A stretch of 64,000 nt of DNA from Ignelater luminosus (lineage: Eukaryota; Arthropoda; Insecta; Coleoptera; Elateridae). The number at the start of each line of letters is the position of its first letter. Within the stretch, counting starts at the first letter, position 1. The notes below the pieces were generated by a model. That model was not told the origin of the DNA. It ran no database searches and saw nothing but the letters and a program-made list of their open reading frames with translations. The position numbers and the translations under genes were made by a program. The DNA lies in NCBI GenBank assembly GCA_011009095.1, contig VTPC01007521.1:6582-70581 (forward strand), given 5' to 3'. Shown one piece after another: positions 12,501-26,219 of this stretch.

Positions 12501-13288
12501 TACACATGGCAAATTTGAAACAATAAAAGAAGCCGGTTGTACACTATACCAGGAAACAAAACACAAATGATGCATTACAAATGAAAAATTACCAGTCGTA
12601 ATTATTCCCATTTAATTCGATCTTTTATAAAACCAAACTCGGCATTTCTTCCAGCAGACCAAGCCTAAATGTAAATAAACCATTCCCCGAAACGATAATG
12701 AAATAAAAATACACTCGAAACATATAAACAATCCCGAGTTAGAGAGAAACACGTTTGCCTAATAAAAATTGCAGATTAAATTTCATAAACGAAACCTAAA
12801 CAAAACTATCTTACAGCACAAAAATGACCTCATCAGCTATAAAGGAAACATAAAACAATTTATTGAATACGTTTTATGATGAAATAAAATAATGAATTTG
12901 AATGAAATGCAAATACGCAAATGTTAAATTTAATGCTTAAAATGCACACAAAGATCCACTGAGTTCACAAAAAAAGGTAGATCTGCACATAATTTTCATT
13001 GACATTTAAAATAATGTCACAGGCTGTCAGTGTCACTCTGGTCTTATGGTGGTACTTTTGTTGATGAAATAATGTTTGAAGGAGAAACTGTATTTTATGT
13101 ATGTAGCTTTGGAAATGGACTTCTTCAACTGTAAAGTGTTCTAGAAAGAGCAACTCGTTAAAATAAGCACATTTTTGAAGTTTGTTTGGGAGGTTTTCTT
13201 TTGAACAAAATCTAATTGATTTGCTCTATCTAATGCGCGTTGTGGAGAGTCCTAATCCATAAATTTTTAAATTCTGCCAACAGTGAAG
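12501..13288. other. unassigned AT-rich stretch
   Basis: I see no gene and no repeat pair in this interval. Confidence 0.4.
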
Positions 13289-13296
13289 ATTACTTG

Positions 13297-13802
13297 CAGT
13301 GATGGATAAGATACAATAATATTTTATCTAGATACAGATAAAGATAAAAGAATATTTATTGTATCTAGTAAGAGATACAAGATAAATTGTCTAAAATGTA
13401 TCTAGTTACAGATAAATGAGAGTGCTAAATGTATTTAGATACTATTTATGTTGTAATCAGAAATTTAGTGAATAAAGTTAACTCTTTTACTAGATTTATT
13501 GAACAACTTGTGTACATAATGAACTTACACTGATGTGAATTACAAAACTCATTGCTATAAATTATTTTTACCAGGAAAGAAAAGATAAAAGCAGGTTTAA
13601 AAATCAAACTGTTTACAAAACTGAAACATTTTCTAATTATCTAAGTAAAAATACATTTGCCATCAAAGATACAGCTGAGATGTATTTAGTTACACATACA
13701 AGATACATTTTCATAATTATATCTCGATTCAGATACAAGATGTAATAATCGTATCTAGATACAGTATTTACATACTTTGTATCTAGATAATACTCATCAC
13801 TG
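13297..13802. mobile_element. hAT-type MITE with perfect 8-bp target duplication
   Basis: The element begins CAGTGATGGATAAGATACAA and ends ...CTCATCACTG, giving short imperfect TIRs starting CAGTGATG. It is bounded by identical 8-mers, ATTACTTG at 13289-13296 and 13803-13810, as expected of hAT transposition. The 506-bp body is dense in the motif GTATCTAGATAC and variants near both ends, probably subterminal transposase-binding repeats. It has no coding sequence. Confidence 0.93.
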
Positions 13803-13872
13803 ATTACTTGTTGTCCATTGACATTGAGGAACCCAACCTTTTCTCATAGAAGTGCAACATACATACGTATAT

Positions 13873-16799
13873 TAGGGTGTCCCGTCCTTATACGAGAAAA
13901 TTTTTTTTCGACCTACACTATCGCAAGAGGTATCAAAATTTGCGTAATTTTACACAGATTACGAAAAAAATAAAAAAATTGGAATTGCGTGTCATCTTGA
14001 GGGCTCTACCACACTTTGAAGTTTTGTAAATTTTACATATTTACCGTATGCCTAAAATAATACGAAAATCAAGTTTAAAAGGTATTTTATTATTAAAATT
14101 AATGAGACAAAGCATAAGAAAACAAAATAAACAAAATAGAGCTTTATAATGAATCACAAAACTTAGAATTTAAGATTATTTTTGTGTCCAAAATTTGGCA
14201 TTTCTGCTCGAGATTGCAACTTGGTTCTGATAAAGCCATCTCTAGAAGTAGCGTCAGTTACACTTTGTGAGACCTCTGTTAACAGTTTAACACATCTTTC
14301 CACAGATTGTGTGTGACAAGTAAAGTCAACAATATCCAAGCTCTTGTCTTTTGCCATGACTTGAAGGTCTTCATTAGAAATATGTCGAAGAACCGGTGTG
14401 GTGGTGTAACCTGACACTCATGCCACACAATAATCTCGGTGTAATCTTTAGCAGAGAAGTTAATTTTTGGAGGTTTAAATATCCTGCGTTTTGCGCTACT
14501 TTCAGCTTCGCTAGCTTTTATTATTCTTCGCAATGCCAGCTCCCGAATGTGGTCTCTATCATCAAACAACATACTAACAAGTAGGTTTTCTGAGTGTGCA
14601 AAAAAAGCATTTCTTTCGATAACAGAATCCACAACAGACCTCAGATTTTTGGGTAAAAATCGAAAGTACATAATTAGTTGAAAAATGTGTTTGGGTCCGT
14701 GCTTAAGAGATGTATTTTGCTTGATTAGGAACAAAATCGGAGCGTATATTTTAACCACATAGTTGACAAGCAATTGCAAATTTTTTGATGGATTAAAAGT
14801 ACTTACGCAAAGTCTGAGTATACGATTAGCAGAAGTAAGCCATCTCGAGTGTACCATTTTTCCAGGTTGACGGTTTGCCAGATCAAGAGGACAGGAACCG
14901 GTTGATACAGCTTGACATATCTCATAAAGATATTTTTGATCCGCACATAGCTCGTCGACCACATTTTTTGGCAAGCCAGGCAAATTACCAACCACAGCAC
15001 AAAAAGACGCCGTGGTTTTATTTTCTCAACCAGCTAATTGTTTTTCAATAGGTCCAGAATATTCTCTAGGACCCGAAGTACAACCATCTAAGATCAAGAA
15101 TAAATGACGAAGGAGTAACTCATTGGCATGAACCAAACAAACACACCATTGTAATGGTCTCTCTAAATACTCCTCTAAATATTGAATCACGCCACCCTTC
15201 CAACCGGTGTTAGTTGCTGTTCCATCACATCCAACGCAAATCACGTCATCTAAATTCCAATCTTGACCTTCTAGTAAAGCTGTGATCGAAGTAAGAATTC
15301 TCTTTGCAGTGCCACGACTTGGCGTTGTGTGTCCCAAATAAACTGATCCAGGTTCTGCTAAAACTGAGATGTGCTCTTCTAAAACTTCTTTGCGATGGTA
15401 ATTGTCTTGTCTTTTCGCCCATCAAAGTAAATGATTTTTATAACAATGCCTCCAATATCTTTTGAAGCCTCTGTCCGTGCTTTAAATGCAGCTCTGTGGA
15501 TCTTGTTTTTATAATAACCAGAGTTAAATCTTTGGCAGAAACCAAGCCGACGTCAGCCAAAACCGTAGAAGCAACAGCAGCAGCAGATCGCGCCGATAAA
15601 CCGTATCTATCACAGACCTTAGCAACTGTTGGTAAAGGCAATGTATTCTGATTTGCCGTTAAAGTGAATGTGTCTCTATCCAGGGCGTGTTTGTCGGGGA
15701 TGCCTCTGTTGTCGGATACGTTTTTGGGGAAGGCTCACGCACCTAATCTTCATCATAATTTGCTGAGACAGAATCGGTTTCTTGAATAAAACACGACTTT
15801 TTTGCTGCCCTTATTGACTCTTCAGTTTGTCTCTGCTGTCGTTTCATTAATCTAGCCGTTTCTTTCTTATCAACGCCGCTGATAACCATTTTCCTATCAT
15901 TCCTTTGATCCAACAAAAAACTTCTCTCATTGATGGGAACTTTCTTAGGTTTTAAAGACAAACAAGATTCAAATGAAGTGCATTTACAAGCAGCAACGTC
16001 GAAAAGCTTCTCCGATGAATCTAAAAAACACTTTTGTTTGTTTTCAAAACTAGCATTCCGCTTGCTTTTGGGGCATCTTTTCAAATTGAGGTTCTTTTCG
16101 AAATAGGATTTTAGTAATTGAATAACTCGTTCCTTAGTTACGATTGGAATCGAAGCTTTGGTCCAAATATCGCTGATCTTTTTAGAAACATTTGCATATA
16201 TATTTGAATTGGATGGATCCTTTCCGTTATACTTCAATTTCAGGTTGTTCTTGACAAATAAAATAAATTTAATGACGTCCCTTAGAGTTGGTAGCTGCCG
16301 ATCGTTAAGTTCTTTGTATGGTCCCAATATAGCACAAGTAGTCTCACTACGCCTAGAACTCATTTTTTAAATATCACAAAATCCGCTTATTTAATACTGC
16401 AACAAACGCAACTGCACTTTTATAGCATAAAAATTACTTTGACTACGAAGGAAATACTCGCGAGGCAAGTCAAGACATTTCTCGAAACAATTTGCAGGTT
16501 GAAACCTAACAAATTTGAAGTCTCTGGTAACGTGTTGTTGCATGCAAATCAAAACGTCGTGTATGTATTACACCTAAATAGAAGAAAAAGTAATTATTTT
16601 TTTTATATTTAGTTCAGGAGCCGAAATTAAATATCACCATAAAAATAACAATTTTTCAAAACTTTGAAAATCGGTAGAACCCTAAAAATGTAGTTTTATT
16701 TTATTTTTAAAATTATTTTGATAATCTACGATAAATGACTCAAATTATAAGAGGCGTTGTGTTAACGAAATCAAAAAAAAATCTTTTCGGGACACACTA
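13873..16799 (-). mobile_element. hAT-like transposon, ~2.9 kb
   Basis: The ends are TAGGGTGTCCCG on the left and, inverted, TAGTGTGTCCCG on the right, followed by a T-rich run on each side. The 8-mers beside them (ACGTATAT and ACATACAT) agree at 6 of 8 positions, compatible with an aged 8-bp duplication. The only gene inside is the disrupted minus-strand open frame at 14163-16363, and the element is placed around it with about 300 and 430 bp of margin. Assignment to hAT is an inference from the ends, the likely 8-bp duplication and the transposase motifs. Confidence 0.7.
14163..16363 (-). pseudogene. broken hAT-like transposase gene, multi-copy arthropod family
   Basis: Five collinear minus-strand pieces make one gene. 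The first is a 206-residue N-terminus from ATG 16363 (MSSRRSETTCAILGPYKEL). A piece at 15438-15641 has LPTVAKVCDRYGLSARSAAA. A core piece at 15026-15337 has ICVGCDGTATNTGWKGGVI and CVCLVHANELLLRHLF. The next piece is 14279-14995, and the C-terminus at 14163-14417 has RCVKLLTEVSQSV and DGFIRTKLQSRAEMPNF. The core (Asp in GCDGTATNTG, His in LVHANE) resembles RNase-H-fold transposases. The pieces at 15026-15337 and 14279-14995 share a frame and are split only by one TGA near 15023. Frame changes are needed near 15700, 15430 and 14400. I know similar uncharacterised proteins from many arthropod genomes, from memory. It is not functional. Confidence 0.75.
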
Positions 16800-16809
16800 A
16801 CATACATAT

Positions 16810-19800
16810 AAGAAATATCTTATCGTATTGTTGACATAATGTTATTTTCATTTATAGCCAAAGGCCGCGGAAGTGGGGTTGCAGTTACAACTCCTGATCA
16901 TTTTTGGGGGTTGCGCCGCAACCCCTGTTCAGAACATAAAAAAAGATAAAACAAAATACCTAACAAAAACACGAGTACGAATCCAGCAAGTTTTTGGAGC
17001 AATAGATTAAAATTGTCTTCTTTAATTTACACAGATTTAAATATTTTATACAATTGTTATACTAATAGTTCAATACATATTATATGACTTATATAATGTT
17101 TGTCACATAATTATGCATTTTCTTTACCTAAACCACCCCCCTCCTTCTTCTACTCCGGTCAATCAAATTTCGCAACTTCTCTCGAAAAAATGTTCCGTGG
17201 CCTTTGTTTATAGCGAGTGTCTTACTTCTACATTTCCACCCAAAAGACGGTGCATACGCGTTTTTTGACCTGTTTAAGGTAAACACAATAATATACAATG
17301 CCTGAGCTATTATAACCTTATTCTCATTTCGGTTCTAATTTAATTTTAATTATTCTTTGAGTCATTCCATACTATTATACATTTCTCAGAAAAGAATTTT
17401 TAAGAAGTAGAATTAATAAACTGAATTCTTTAATTCAATGTTTAAAGGTTTAAGGTTATTCTGGAATAAATAATAATAAATATTATTTATATAAAAATAG
17501 GGTAAAGGATGCAGTTGCTGACACTGCTGTAATTACTGACACTGTTCTTATCTCAGTAACAATTGGACGAATATTGGCGACATTTGATTTTAAGTTTTGG
17601 CCTATTTAGGATACTATGGCAATTTAGATATTAAAAAAGGAGTCTGTGATAAACGCGGTTCAATTTTGAACTGCCCATCTCGTTGCTTTAGAGTTGAACG
17701 TTTTACTTTTTGATATTTCATGTTGTGTTTGTTCGATAAACCTCGCCTATTTCTTTCCTATACTTATGTAATTGACTTTATTTCTTTCTTTCCTTATTTA
17801 CTTAGAAAAAAAACACAAAAGGACAGCCGTAGTGTCTATAACTAAACCTGCAGTGCCAACACCTAATCTTGGATGTCAGTAAGTAGCCTCTACAGTTCCA
17901 AGTGAATTTTTCTTATTACTATTCCTTTTCGATGCACAAATCTTTTTTAAACATCAAACCGATATTTAAAAACCCATTTTAGGACAATATTTTTATTATA
18001 TAGAAAATAAATAAATTTAAATAAAAAATCTATGCTTAAGATGTCAATAACTGCTGTATCCTATATTTTATTGCATTAAGAATGATGCTGGTAATCGTGC
18101 TTAGTAGATTTAAATGATCAACCTTCAATTGCATTTGCTTCTGTACAAACAATTGCAGGTCGAAAAAACTTTAATAAAATACAAAAAAGTAAAAGGAAAC
18201 AACTGAAAAGTAAACGTACACATGTATCTAATAAACAAACACATATCTGGTTTATCATTCACTAAATTTCATGTTTTAACATTAGAAATCGTTTATTGAA
18301 GATCAGATATAGCGCCAAATACGTTATGCACTGGTTTTTCCGCTACTGCATTAATTTCACAAATAATCACCAAAAAGATACATCATTTTATTATTCACAA
18401 ATAATCTTCAGAGTTCATGAATGTGAAAGTGAAAATAAGATCAGAAAGGCGTAATCAATAAGCAAAGGTGTTATTCTTACACGATAACGCTCCTTTTTTT
18501 ATCTGTCCATTTGATATGTGACACAGCAACTAAATTAAGGTGGGAAACTTTACACCTCGTTCTCCTTAAAGTTGAGACTTATTCCCAAGCGATTTCTACC
18601 TGGTTGAACAACTTAGAAAGTAAGAGGGAAGCGATTCATCCTGAAAGAAGTAATGAATACGGCGGCGCTAACTTGGTTATACACAGTTAGCCAGAGCAAG
18701 TTAGCTGTTGAGATTCTCAAGTTTCCTGAATACATCTATATGATATTACGGTAATTAAACAAGGATTGTTTTGATCTTCTTTAAAATATTTAGCTCCATT
18801 TAACAAGATTTAAAAGTAGGCATACTATCGAGAGCAACTGAAAGAAAATGGTCCATATTTGCTATGGAAATGTTAATTTATTAGTGTATCTGTTGCTTAA
18901 TAACCATTAAACATGTCAAAAATTATTTCAAATCGGTTTAGTAAATTCACTTTTCAAGTATATAATTGAATTTTGAAGCTTAATTCACACAACTAAAATA
19001 TGACAAAGAAGTGATGGTCGTCAATGTCGTTAACATTCAATTCCTCCTGATAGTACATAATATTACTAACTCACGTACCGTAGGCTGATTCTATCAAATA
19101 AATTTGAAATTTTACTGATACAAAGTAGAATTTACATCGGATTCTTTCGAATTACGTGTTTCGCACGTATAACCAAATCTGAATTTTAGTACTGCTCTTC
19201 ACTTTTATATGTGCAAAAAAATTGTCAAGCACTTTTCTCATAACGTCCTCGTTAAACGTGCAATAAACGAAACGATTTTGATGATGTATGGGTAAGGTCT
19301 TTGGTGCCCTATAGGATGAACCAGAAAACACTTAACTTAAACAGACTATAAAAATGTTTCAGTAATCAAAGTGGTCCTCTGCACGCACAAGAAAAAGATT
19401 TATTAACGGATATAAAATTTTCTCTTTAGGAGTTTAATATTGTCCACCCTAAAATTGGTTATTTGGAATTTCAGTCGTTCCTTTCTTTTAGTGTTTTAAT
19501 CTCTCCAAGTTTAACAATCTGTATGCGAGCAGAAATGATAACTAACCGTTTCCGGTTGATTCTTAAAAATAATGTGAATATAGATATCTCTCTTGCTTGG
19601 CCTACTTGTGAAAAAAGGGTTCACAAAAGTAACAAAAAACCACTGAAACATTTCGCTGGTACGACAATGACGGCGCGGTGTTCCCTTTAGCGTTTCTTAT
19701 CTTACTCTTCAACATAAAGATTTTCTATGCTTAACCTCTAAATTTCCCCCTTATACACTTCAATAAAATAGGTAATAAAACTTTAATAGTGATGTTTATG

Positions 19801-20478
19801 GATTACATAAATTTTGCAATAATACCAGGCAGCAAAAAAATAGTATTTTTATCGTGCAGAGTTAAATTCGGTTCTATAAAACTTTATATACTCATTCTCT
19901 TCTTTTATTTAATGATCCTGTTTATAATTTATAATATAATGGAATTAAGTTTCAGTTTTCCCTGTTATCTAAACAATCGTAAACAAAATGTGAGATAATT
20001 ATATGTTTTGCATGCTTCATCTCGAGCTAATGTTTGAAACAATTAACACAAAGGGTAAATTTAATGCTTTGTAACGTTTGTTAGGGATTAGTTCCACCCC
20101 ATGCATCCAATCCATTCCCGGAATACGACTTTTGAGATTTCTAGGATTGTATTGTAGAAATACAAATTAAGGCGACTGTTTAATAGTAGTAGTAAATAGC
20201 AGTTGTGCCGTTAATTTGAAATCTCGTTTCCATTGTTAGCACGAATTCAGTTTCTTTTTTCTTTTCAAAATTAAACTTTTCGTACAAACAAAATTTTACA
20301 TTGTTTTTTGTGATAGATTATACAACTAAAAAAAATCTTAATAACAAGAGAAATAAAATATCCCGTATTGCCATTATTCAATAATAAAAGATACTCCTCT
20401 CAAGAAAAAGATCATAAAATACAAGGTACAAAGGATTTACGATCGGCGATTGTAATCTATTTTCAACAAAGTGTTAAA
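16810..20478. other. unassigned stretch
   Basis: I recognise no gene. One 19-bp palindrome, GGGGTTGCG-C-CGCAACCCC at 16907-16925, stands out in a short GC-rich spot. A 75-residue plus frame at 19463-19690 shows no recognisable domain. The rest is AT-rich and featureless to my reading. Confidence 0.45.
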
Positions 20479-20520
20479 TCTTTTCAGTTGTTTGTCTTTA
20501 AAGACAAACAACTGAAAAGA
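20479..20520. repeat. perfect 42-bp palindrome without spacer
   Basis: The sequence TCTTTTCAGTTGTTTGTCTT continues into its exact reverse complement, with the centre between 20499 and 20500. All 21 base pairs match, and the flanks keep weak complementarity (TTAAATC against GATTAAG). It would form a long hairpin in single-stranded DNA or RNA. It could be a tiny fold-back relic or a replication-error product. Confidence 0.9.
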
Positions 20521-22005
20521 GATTAAGCAATCAACCAGAAGAGTCTATACTTAGCACATCAGCAAACGTTTAACAATAAATAATTATATTACTGTAGTAC
20601 GTTTGTGTTAATATATACGGTGTCTCGTTTCGGTTAAAAACAAGTCAGAAAATTCTAATTAAATGCATTGTTTTTGATGTACAGGATGTCAAAGTGTTAT
20701 TTAAGCCGTCCCTTTCTCTTTGGAGAAATTATAGGTTATAAAATTCTATGAGAAGATTGGTGCATTTAGTTATAATAACATGGCACAAAAATTCTATTTT
20801 AGAACTTCACATTATTTCCAAGAAATTGAAGAAGCAAAAAACTCGTTAATACTTAATGTGCATTGTGAAGATTTTCTAAAACCGAATTTAATTTTAAAAT
20901 AATAATTGTACGAGAAAGATGCAAATCAACTCTTTCTACCAGATTGAGTATAGTTTGTAAAAATAACAAGATTACTCACTTATTTAGTGGTGTAAAGCAT
21001 TTTTCTAAGAACCGTGCTTGCCCCTGGTTCTGTCCCTGGACGACAATAGAAATTTGTGAAACATGCCTTATAGTAACAAGTATTCAGAGAATTTCGCCTC
21101 GATATCACATACCGTATTCAAAATATGTAAAGGAAACAGAGCAAATTCTAAATAAAACTTTGACACCCTGTATCATGAAAACAACGCATTTGTGTACGTA
21201 TGTTTATTAGGACTTTTTAAACTTTCATTTTGACTTAGACTATGTGATACTAGTGGATTAGCATGTAATCAAAGTGAGAGACCCAAGTATACTCCTTTTA
21301 GTCCAGGAAGAATAGACATCAAGATAATTTGTGACAGGCTAAATTTTCTCATGTACATAGGTATTGCGGTCTTTAATAAGATCAGAGAGTTCCCCCGTGA
21401 TCCGTGTACCGCTGGGTTTTTGCGAATATCTCGAAAACAGTGAACTTTACGACAAATTCATAGCTGACAAGATTTATAGCTGAGACAATTTCCTACAAAG
21501 AAGGCTAAAACTTTTGTTTGTAGGAGTAACCGTTCACGATATTGACAAAGAATCGCGAGTGCATAGAACTGCTAGTGTCATACTAGTGACTATATGCACT
21601 CTCTTCCATACCACCATAGAAGTCTAGTACCAGGTGGGTTTTTTTTATCACGTGGTATCCCCAGTAGGCCTAACCCACGGTTTCTGAGTTTGACAACGAC
21701 AAGTAATTCATGGTGATATGGTGAAATGAATAATTAATTATTATTCACTTAATAAAAGTTGAATGAATAGATTTCTTCATCTTCCGACAATGATTCTTCA
21801 GTCTCCAAAGATTTAACCAGGAAAGATGATGGATCCATGTCATCGTCAATCTATTCTTTAGTCAAGGGAAATATAAAAGATTGTCCTCCTATTCCGACAT
21901 AAGTATATATTTATATAAGTTAGAAGCATGCGTTTTTCCATTACACTATACATAAAAAAATATGCTTATGTGGAGAGAGCGCGAAGTCATCAACAACTCT
22001 CTATA
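20521..22005. other. unassigned stretch
   Basis: I see no gene. 21380-21700 is somewhat less AT-rich and includes the phrase GAATATCTCGAAAACAG, of a kind seen in insect repeats, but I could find no boundaries or terminal repeats. Confidence 0.35.
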
Positions 22006-22290
22006 CAGGGTCGCTAAAAAGTATGGAAACACGCTACCCCCGCAGAAACGGTAAGAGATAGACAAATGAAATTTGGAGAGCTTAAAGTAGGTATTTTTAG
22101 CCATGGTTTGCGGAGGTAATTAAAAACAAATCTTCAATTGTTTTTTCGTACGGTCGCCATCTTCAATTTCTTTAAATGGATCACCTTATATATGACTCCA
22201 TATCTCGATAGGGATTTTAAAGGTGAACTCAACAATATAAGAGTTGCTATACTTATCTTGAAAGGTTTTGGAGATAAACGCTATTCTTTG
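22006..22290 (+). mobile_element. solo 290-bp unit of the 1049-2291 element family
   Basis: Starting CAGGGTCGCTAAAAAGTATG after a TA, this sequence follows the left TIR unit of the element at 1049-2291 for about 285 bp (shared landmarks GAGATAGACAAATGAAATTTG and GACTCCATATCTCGATAGGG). The similarity stops after GCTATTCTTTG with no inverted partner nearby, so this is a truncated end. Confidence 0.85.
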
Positions 22291-25200
22291 ATGCAGAAAT
22301 TCACTTGAACTTTTAATGAATTTTGGTGTTTTCCGAGAAAAGAGCCAAGCGTACGAAAACAATCGAAGAGGCAAAAATCGTTCTTATGAAATAATATGAT
22401 TGTATTAGATTTTAGAAACTTCTACAAACAAAGGCGTTCTAAAGATTTAACTGGTCCCCACCTCCTAAGTGTAAATATATCAAGTGATTAAGAAAAATAT
22501 CGTCAAAGTAGCCCATGGAAAAAAATACGCGTATTTGAAGTCAGCTCTGATTATCATATGTATGTGTAGAACTATTGCTATGCTGTTGAACTACTAACAG
22601 GAAATTCGACAGTGATATCTTTATTGAATTTGGTAATAAATTGTTGATAAGTAATAAACAGTCAACTTTATCATTAAATAGGATGCGATATATGACCTTC
22701 ATCTTTATTTAAACATGATCTAACTTTGTTTTTGAAACTTAAACAAAAACAGTTTCCAGCGTAGCTGATGAATCATTTCTTTCTTTGAAGTTGTTGGCTA
22801 TTCTTTGTCGATGGTTTTCTATATCACAAAGACGTGCACTAAAAATTCAGTTTGTTGTACATTTTTAATATTTATCCTACTTCTTACTCCTTTACTTTTT
22901 ACGCTGCCCGCTTCTTTGGACAAGTCTAGAATGTGACGAACAGTTTTACTAAACTTACCAAAATGAAACACCATTTCAGGAAATTCTTCTTGATATTCTC
23001 AAACGCACCTCGTACAGAATAAATTCACTGGCCATTGATTTTTTGTTTGTTTTTAAAATGATTTCTAACAATCAGTGTTCGTAATGATCAGTGAAAATCA
23101 TAACTTTAGAAATTTAAGCAGTTAAAAAATCACGGTTTGATAAACTGGTTAAAAACTCATAATTTCGAAGAATATTAAAAGTAAAGATCAAAATACGCGC
23201 ATCTCTTCTTTTAACCTTGTTGTTAGGTCAGGTTTTTACCTTCTCTCAAAGCATGTTTGAAGAGAACGGTCGAACGCCGTTTTGCACTACGTCAGCTACG
23301 GTGGTTTAAGATACAGTTTTGCTTTCAAAAGCGAGTATCGAGAACAAATTGCAAATAAATAACATCCTTGATAAAAAGGCGTTGCAATTTGTACAGGCCG
23401 TCGATATGTGAGGTACTCTTTTCGATTAGCTTTTGTAAAAAACATCGAACAAAATGTACTCTATGGCAAGGAACGTAAGTTCTAAAAAAATGTTTTTTGA
23501 TAATACTGAGTTGAAACTCACTTTGTTTTCTATCAGAACTTTAATAGGCGAGTTTACAAAACTTTGGTTATGCCAGCACATTTCAATACAAGCAAAATAA
23601 AAAAATAATTAAATCGTGAAATTACGCTAAAATGACTTAAGAAACTTCTTAATTTTTAATTACTCCAGCAACTACTAATAAGTCACCCTAAATTGTTTCT
23701 AACTAATGCTGTTACTCTATCTTTCGGAGTCTTCGTACGCTCACTGCTGACCAGTTCTAGTTGCAATTCAGTCATATCTATTTACAAAATTCTAAGGACA
23801 AAGCTACCCTTTATCATGTTATTGTTTAAAAAACTATACTACTTGAAATATAGCAATATCAAAATCAGTAAACAGTATATTTATAATAGCTACTAGTAAA
23901 TGCTAAAGCATAGAAAAAATTGCTACGTTACTTGTAAAAGCTAGATAATAATCAATTAACATAATGTTAAAGTTCATAATAATATCCATCCAGTTTCTAA
24001 AGTGGTACTTCGTTATCAAATTGTGTAGGATGGAAGACGAAAAACAATCTCTCTAGGTAACAATAACATAAAACCAACATGAATTCATTATTTGGCAATG
24101 TTCTAAAACTTTATATTGCAAGAATCAACAGCATTAAAAGCTTTAAAAAGTAGATTCTGAAAGTGTACAAATATTAAATTTATGTAGCACTTGATAAAGG
24201 ACGACCGAAACTGAAAATCACTTAAAACGTTTCGCCACATAATTTTCCCTTTAAACTCCCAAAAACAAAGTTAACATTCCAAACAACAATGTCAAACATT
24301 TTGTTGGTCAAGGACGTTTACTTTCAACTACAGAGTTCTGCCTTAATTAACGTACCTAACAAAAACAAATACAGCAATTGCTAAGATGTTTAAACATTAT
24401 TACGAATGTATGTTACCTCTCTATGTGCTAGACTAACACCGGTGTAACCTATTTGCACACCTACCCAAATATTATTTTAGTTGCACATATTTAATGAAAG
24501 CGCCAATACAAATAATTCATAAAAAATTGTTTTGATGTAATCCTTTTTTCAAATTTAGCCCAAAGCATTTTTTAATAATACACCAAACTGACTTTCAATT
24601 AAAACGAATTAAGCTCTTTCCATCCAGTGGATGGATAACTCATGGGAACTCTCAATTGTAACTGGTTCCTCTGCAACACGATGTTCACTGAGAGAATTTT
24701 GTTAAAGCTCGAATAAGTCAAATCTAAGTTTCATTGTAACAGACCACTAACTCAAAGCTTAGTACACTAAAATCTAAATAATAACGAAACTTACTTGTGA
24801 TATGTGAAAATTGTCTTAGCTTGCGCTAAATTTTCATAAACACATTAACGTCTAAAATGGTCTTAAAAATCTAAAAAATTCTTTATGGGATTTTATAAAA
24901 CTTCAAGTATCCTAGAAATGCAAGAAAATCCTTGATGGTTTAGGTTTTTTGTCTGTAATTTAGAGGTTCTTCAGGGCTGCTAAACATCTCCAAAGTTTGA
25001 AATAGTGATATAATTTACAACGTTTAATTTAAATGCTAAGACTGCTCCATTTATTGATATGTAGTTTCGATCGTGTTTCAATGTCATTTCGCAACAAGTC
25101 AACAAAATGATAAATCTTGGAATTTAATTATTATCTACGTATTTAAACATCAGAGAAAAAAGAAGTTTATATTTGACTTTATCTGATATAGAGAAAAGAT

Positions 25201-26219
25201 ATCAAAATTTGATGTTTCTCTTGGTGTGAATAGAATGAACTCAGTAAACCTTCCAAATTTTCGGAAATCTACAATGTATTTATCCTTATCTAGGCACAGC
25301 TAACTGTACACGTCCAGTAACCACCAGAAACAATGCTGGTTTACAAAAGAAGACAGGCTGTATTTGTTCAGAGTCTACCTTACCGGCACCTTAGTTTGCC
25401 TTCAAATTCTTTAAGAAGAACACCGTTGAGAGAGCTCAAGAAGTGTTTCATGGAGCTACAATGACAATGATTGTAGCTTTTAGGATTGAGGATGTATATA
25501 CGTATGCATTGTTGCATTTACAAGCAGGGTTGGAGATACGCTACACTACAATCTTTTCTCTCTGGGCACCGGGTATCTTGGGGATGGTGAAGACCTTTTG
25601 TTCGTTACCAATTTCAATTTATTTTACAATAACTTTACCATAATTACTCAGATTAATACGGAATGTCTGAGTCTTATATATTGCTATTTCAATGTCTTCA
25701 CTCTACAAGTTGTACCGAAAAAAATGTTTACCCACTTGTCTTTCATTTTCTTCTAAAAACCAATTTTCCATGTGTCTTAACTATACCGAGGAGGCCAAGT
25801 GAAAAATCTTAAAAACGCTATTTTTCGTTGTGGGCGGTTCTTACGCATTAAGTTAATCTTTTTTCATTTTTAATCTGTATACCTACAAAACCTTACCGTT
25901 ATCAATCAAGATGCCTACTTTAAATATTCAAGATACTTGAATTTTAAGAAAATCTGTAATGATCACAGTAAATACTTTAATCTGACAAGTTGCCTAAAAT
26001 GAATCTTTTCTTCAATTTTACATAAATGGCCTTTTTAAAAAGTTTATTGCCTATTTTAATCCTTTCTCTACTTTGTTATAAGTTCACTTCTATTTTGAAT
26101 TTTCTGTTCCTCGCAAAACGCTTTTTCGACCTCTAAATCCGTCTTTCTAAATACTCAATTTGCGTGTGTATTCCTCTAGTTTTCCTCAGTTTAAACTACA
26201 GTCGGCTGTTTTTTCACTA
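22291..26219. other. unassigned stretch
   Basis: I recognise no gene or bounded repeat on either strand. Short open frames (for example 23693-23896 and 25443-25643) have no recognisable motif. A small palindrome, CCATCCAGTGGATGG, is at 24620-24634. Confidence 0.4.

Noticed and set aside
14396..14584. 62-codon plus frame and similar short frames across 14.1-16.4 kb
   Set aside because: These are shadows of the minus-strand transposase pseudogene.
16907..16925. 19-bp GC-rich palindrome as a terminator or operator
   Set aside because: There is no neighbouring gene and this is eukaryotic DNA. I noted it only as a local palindrome.
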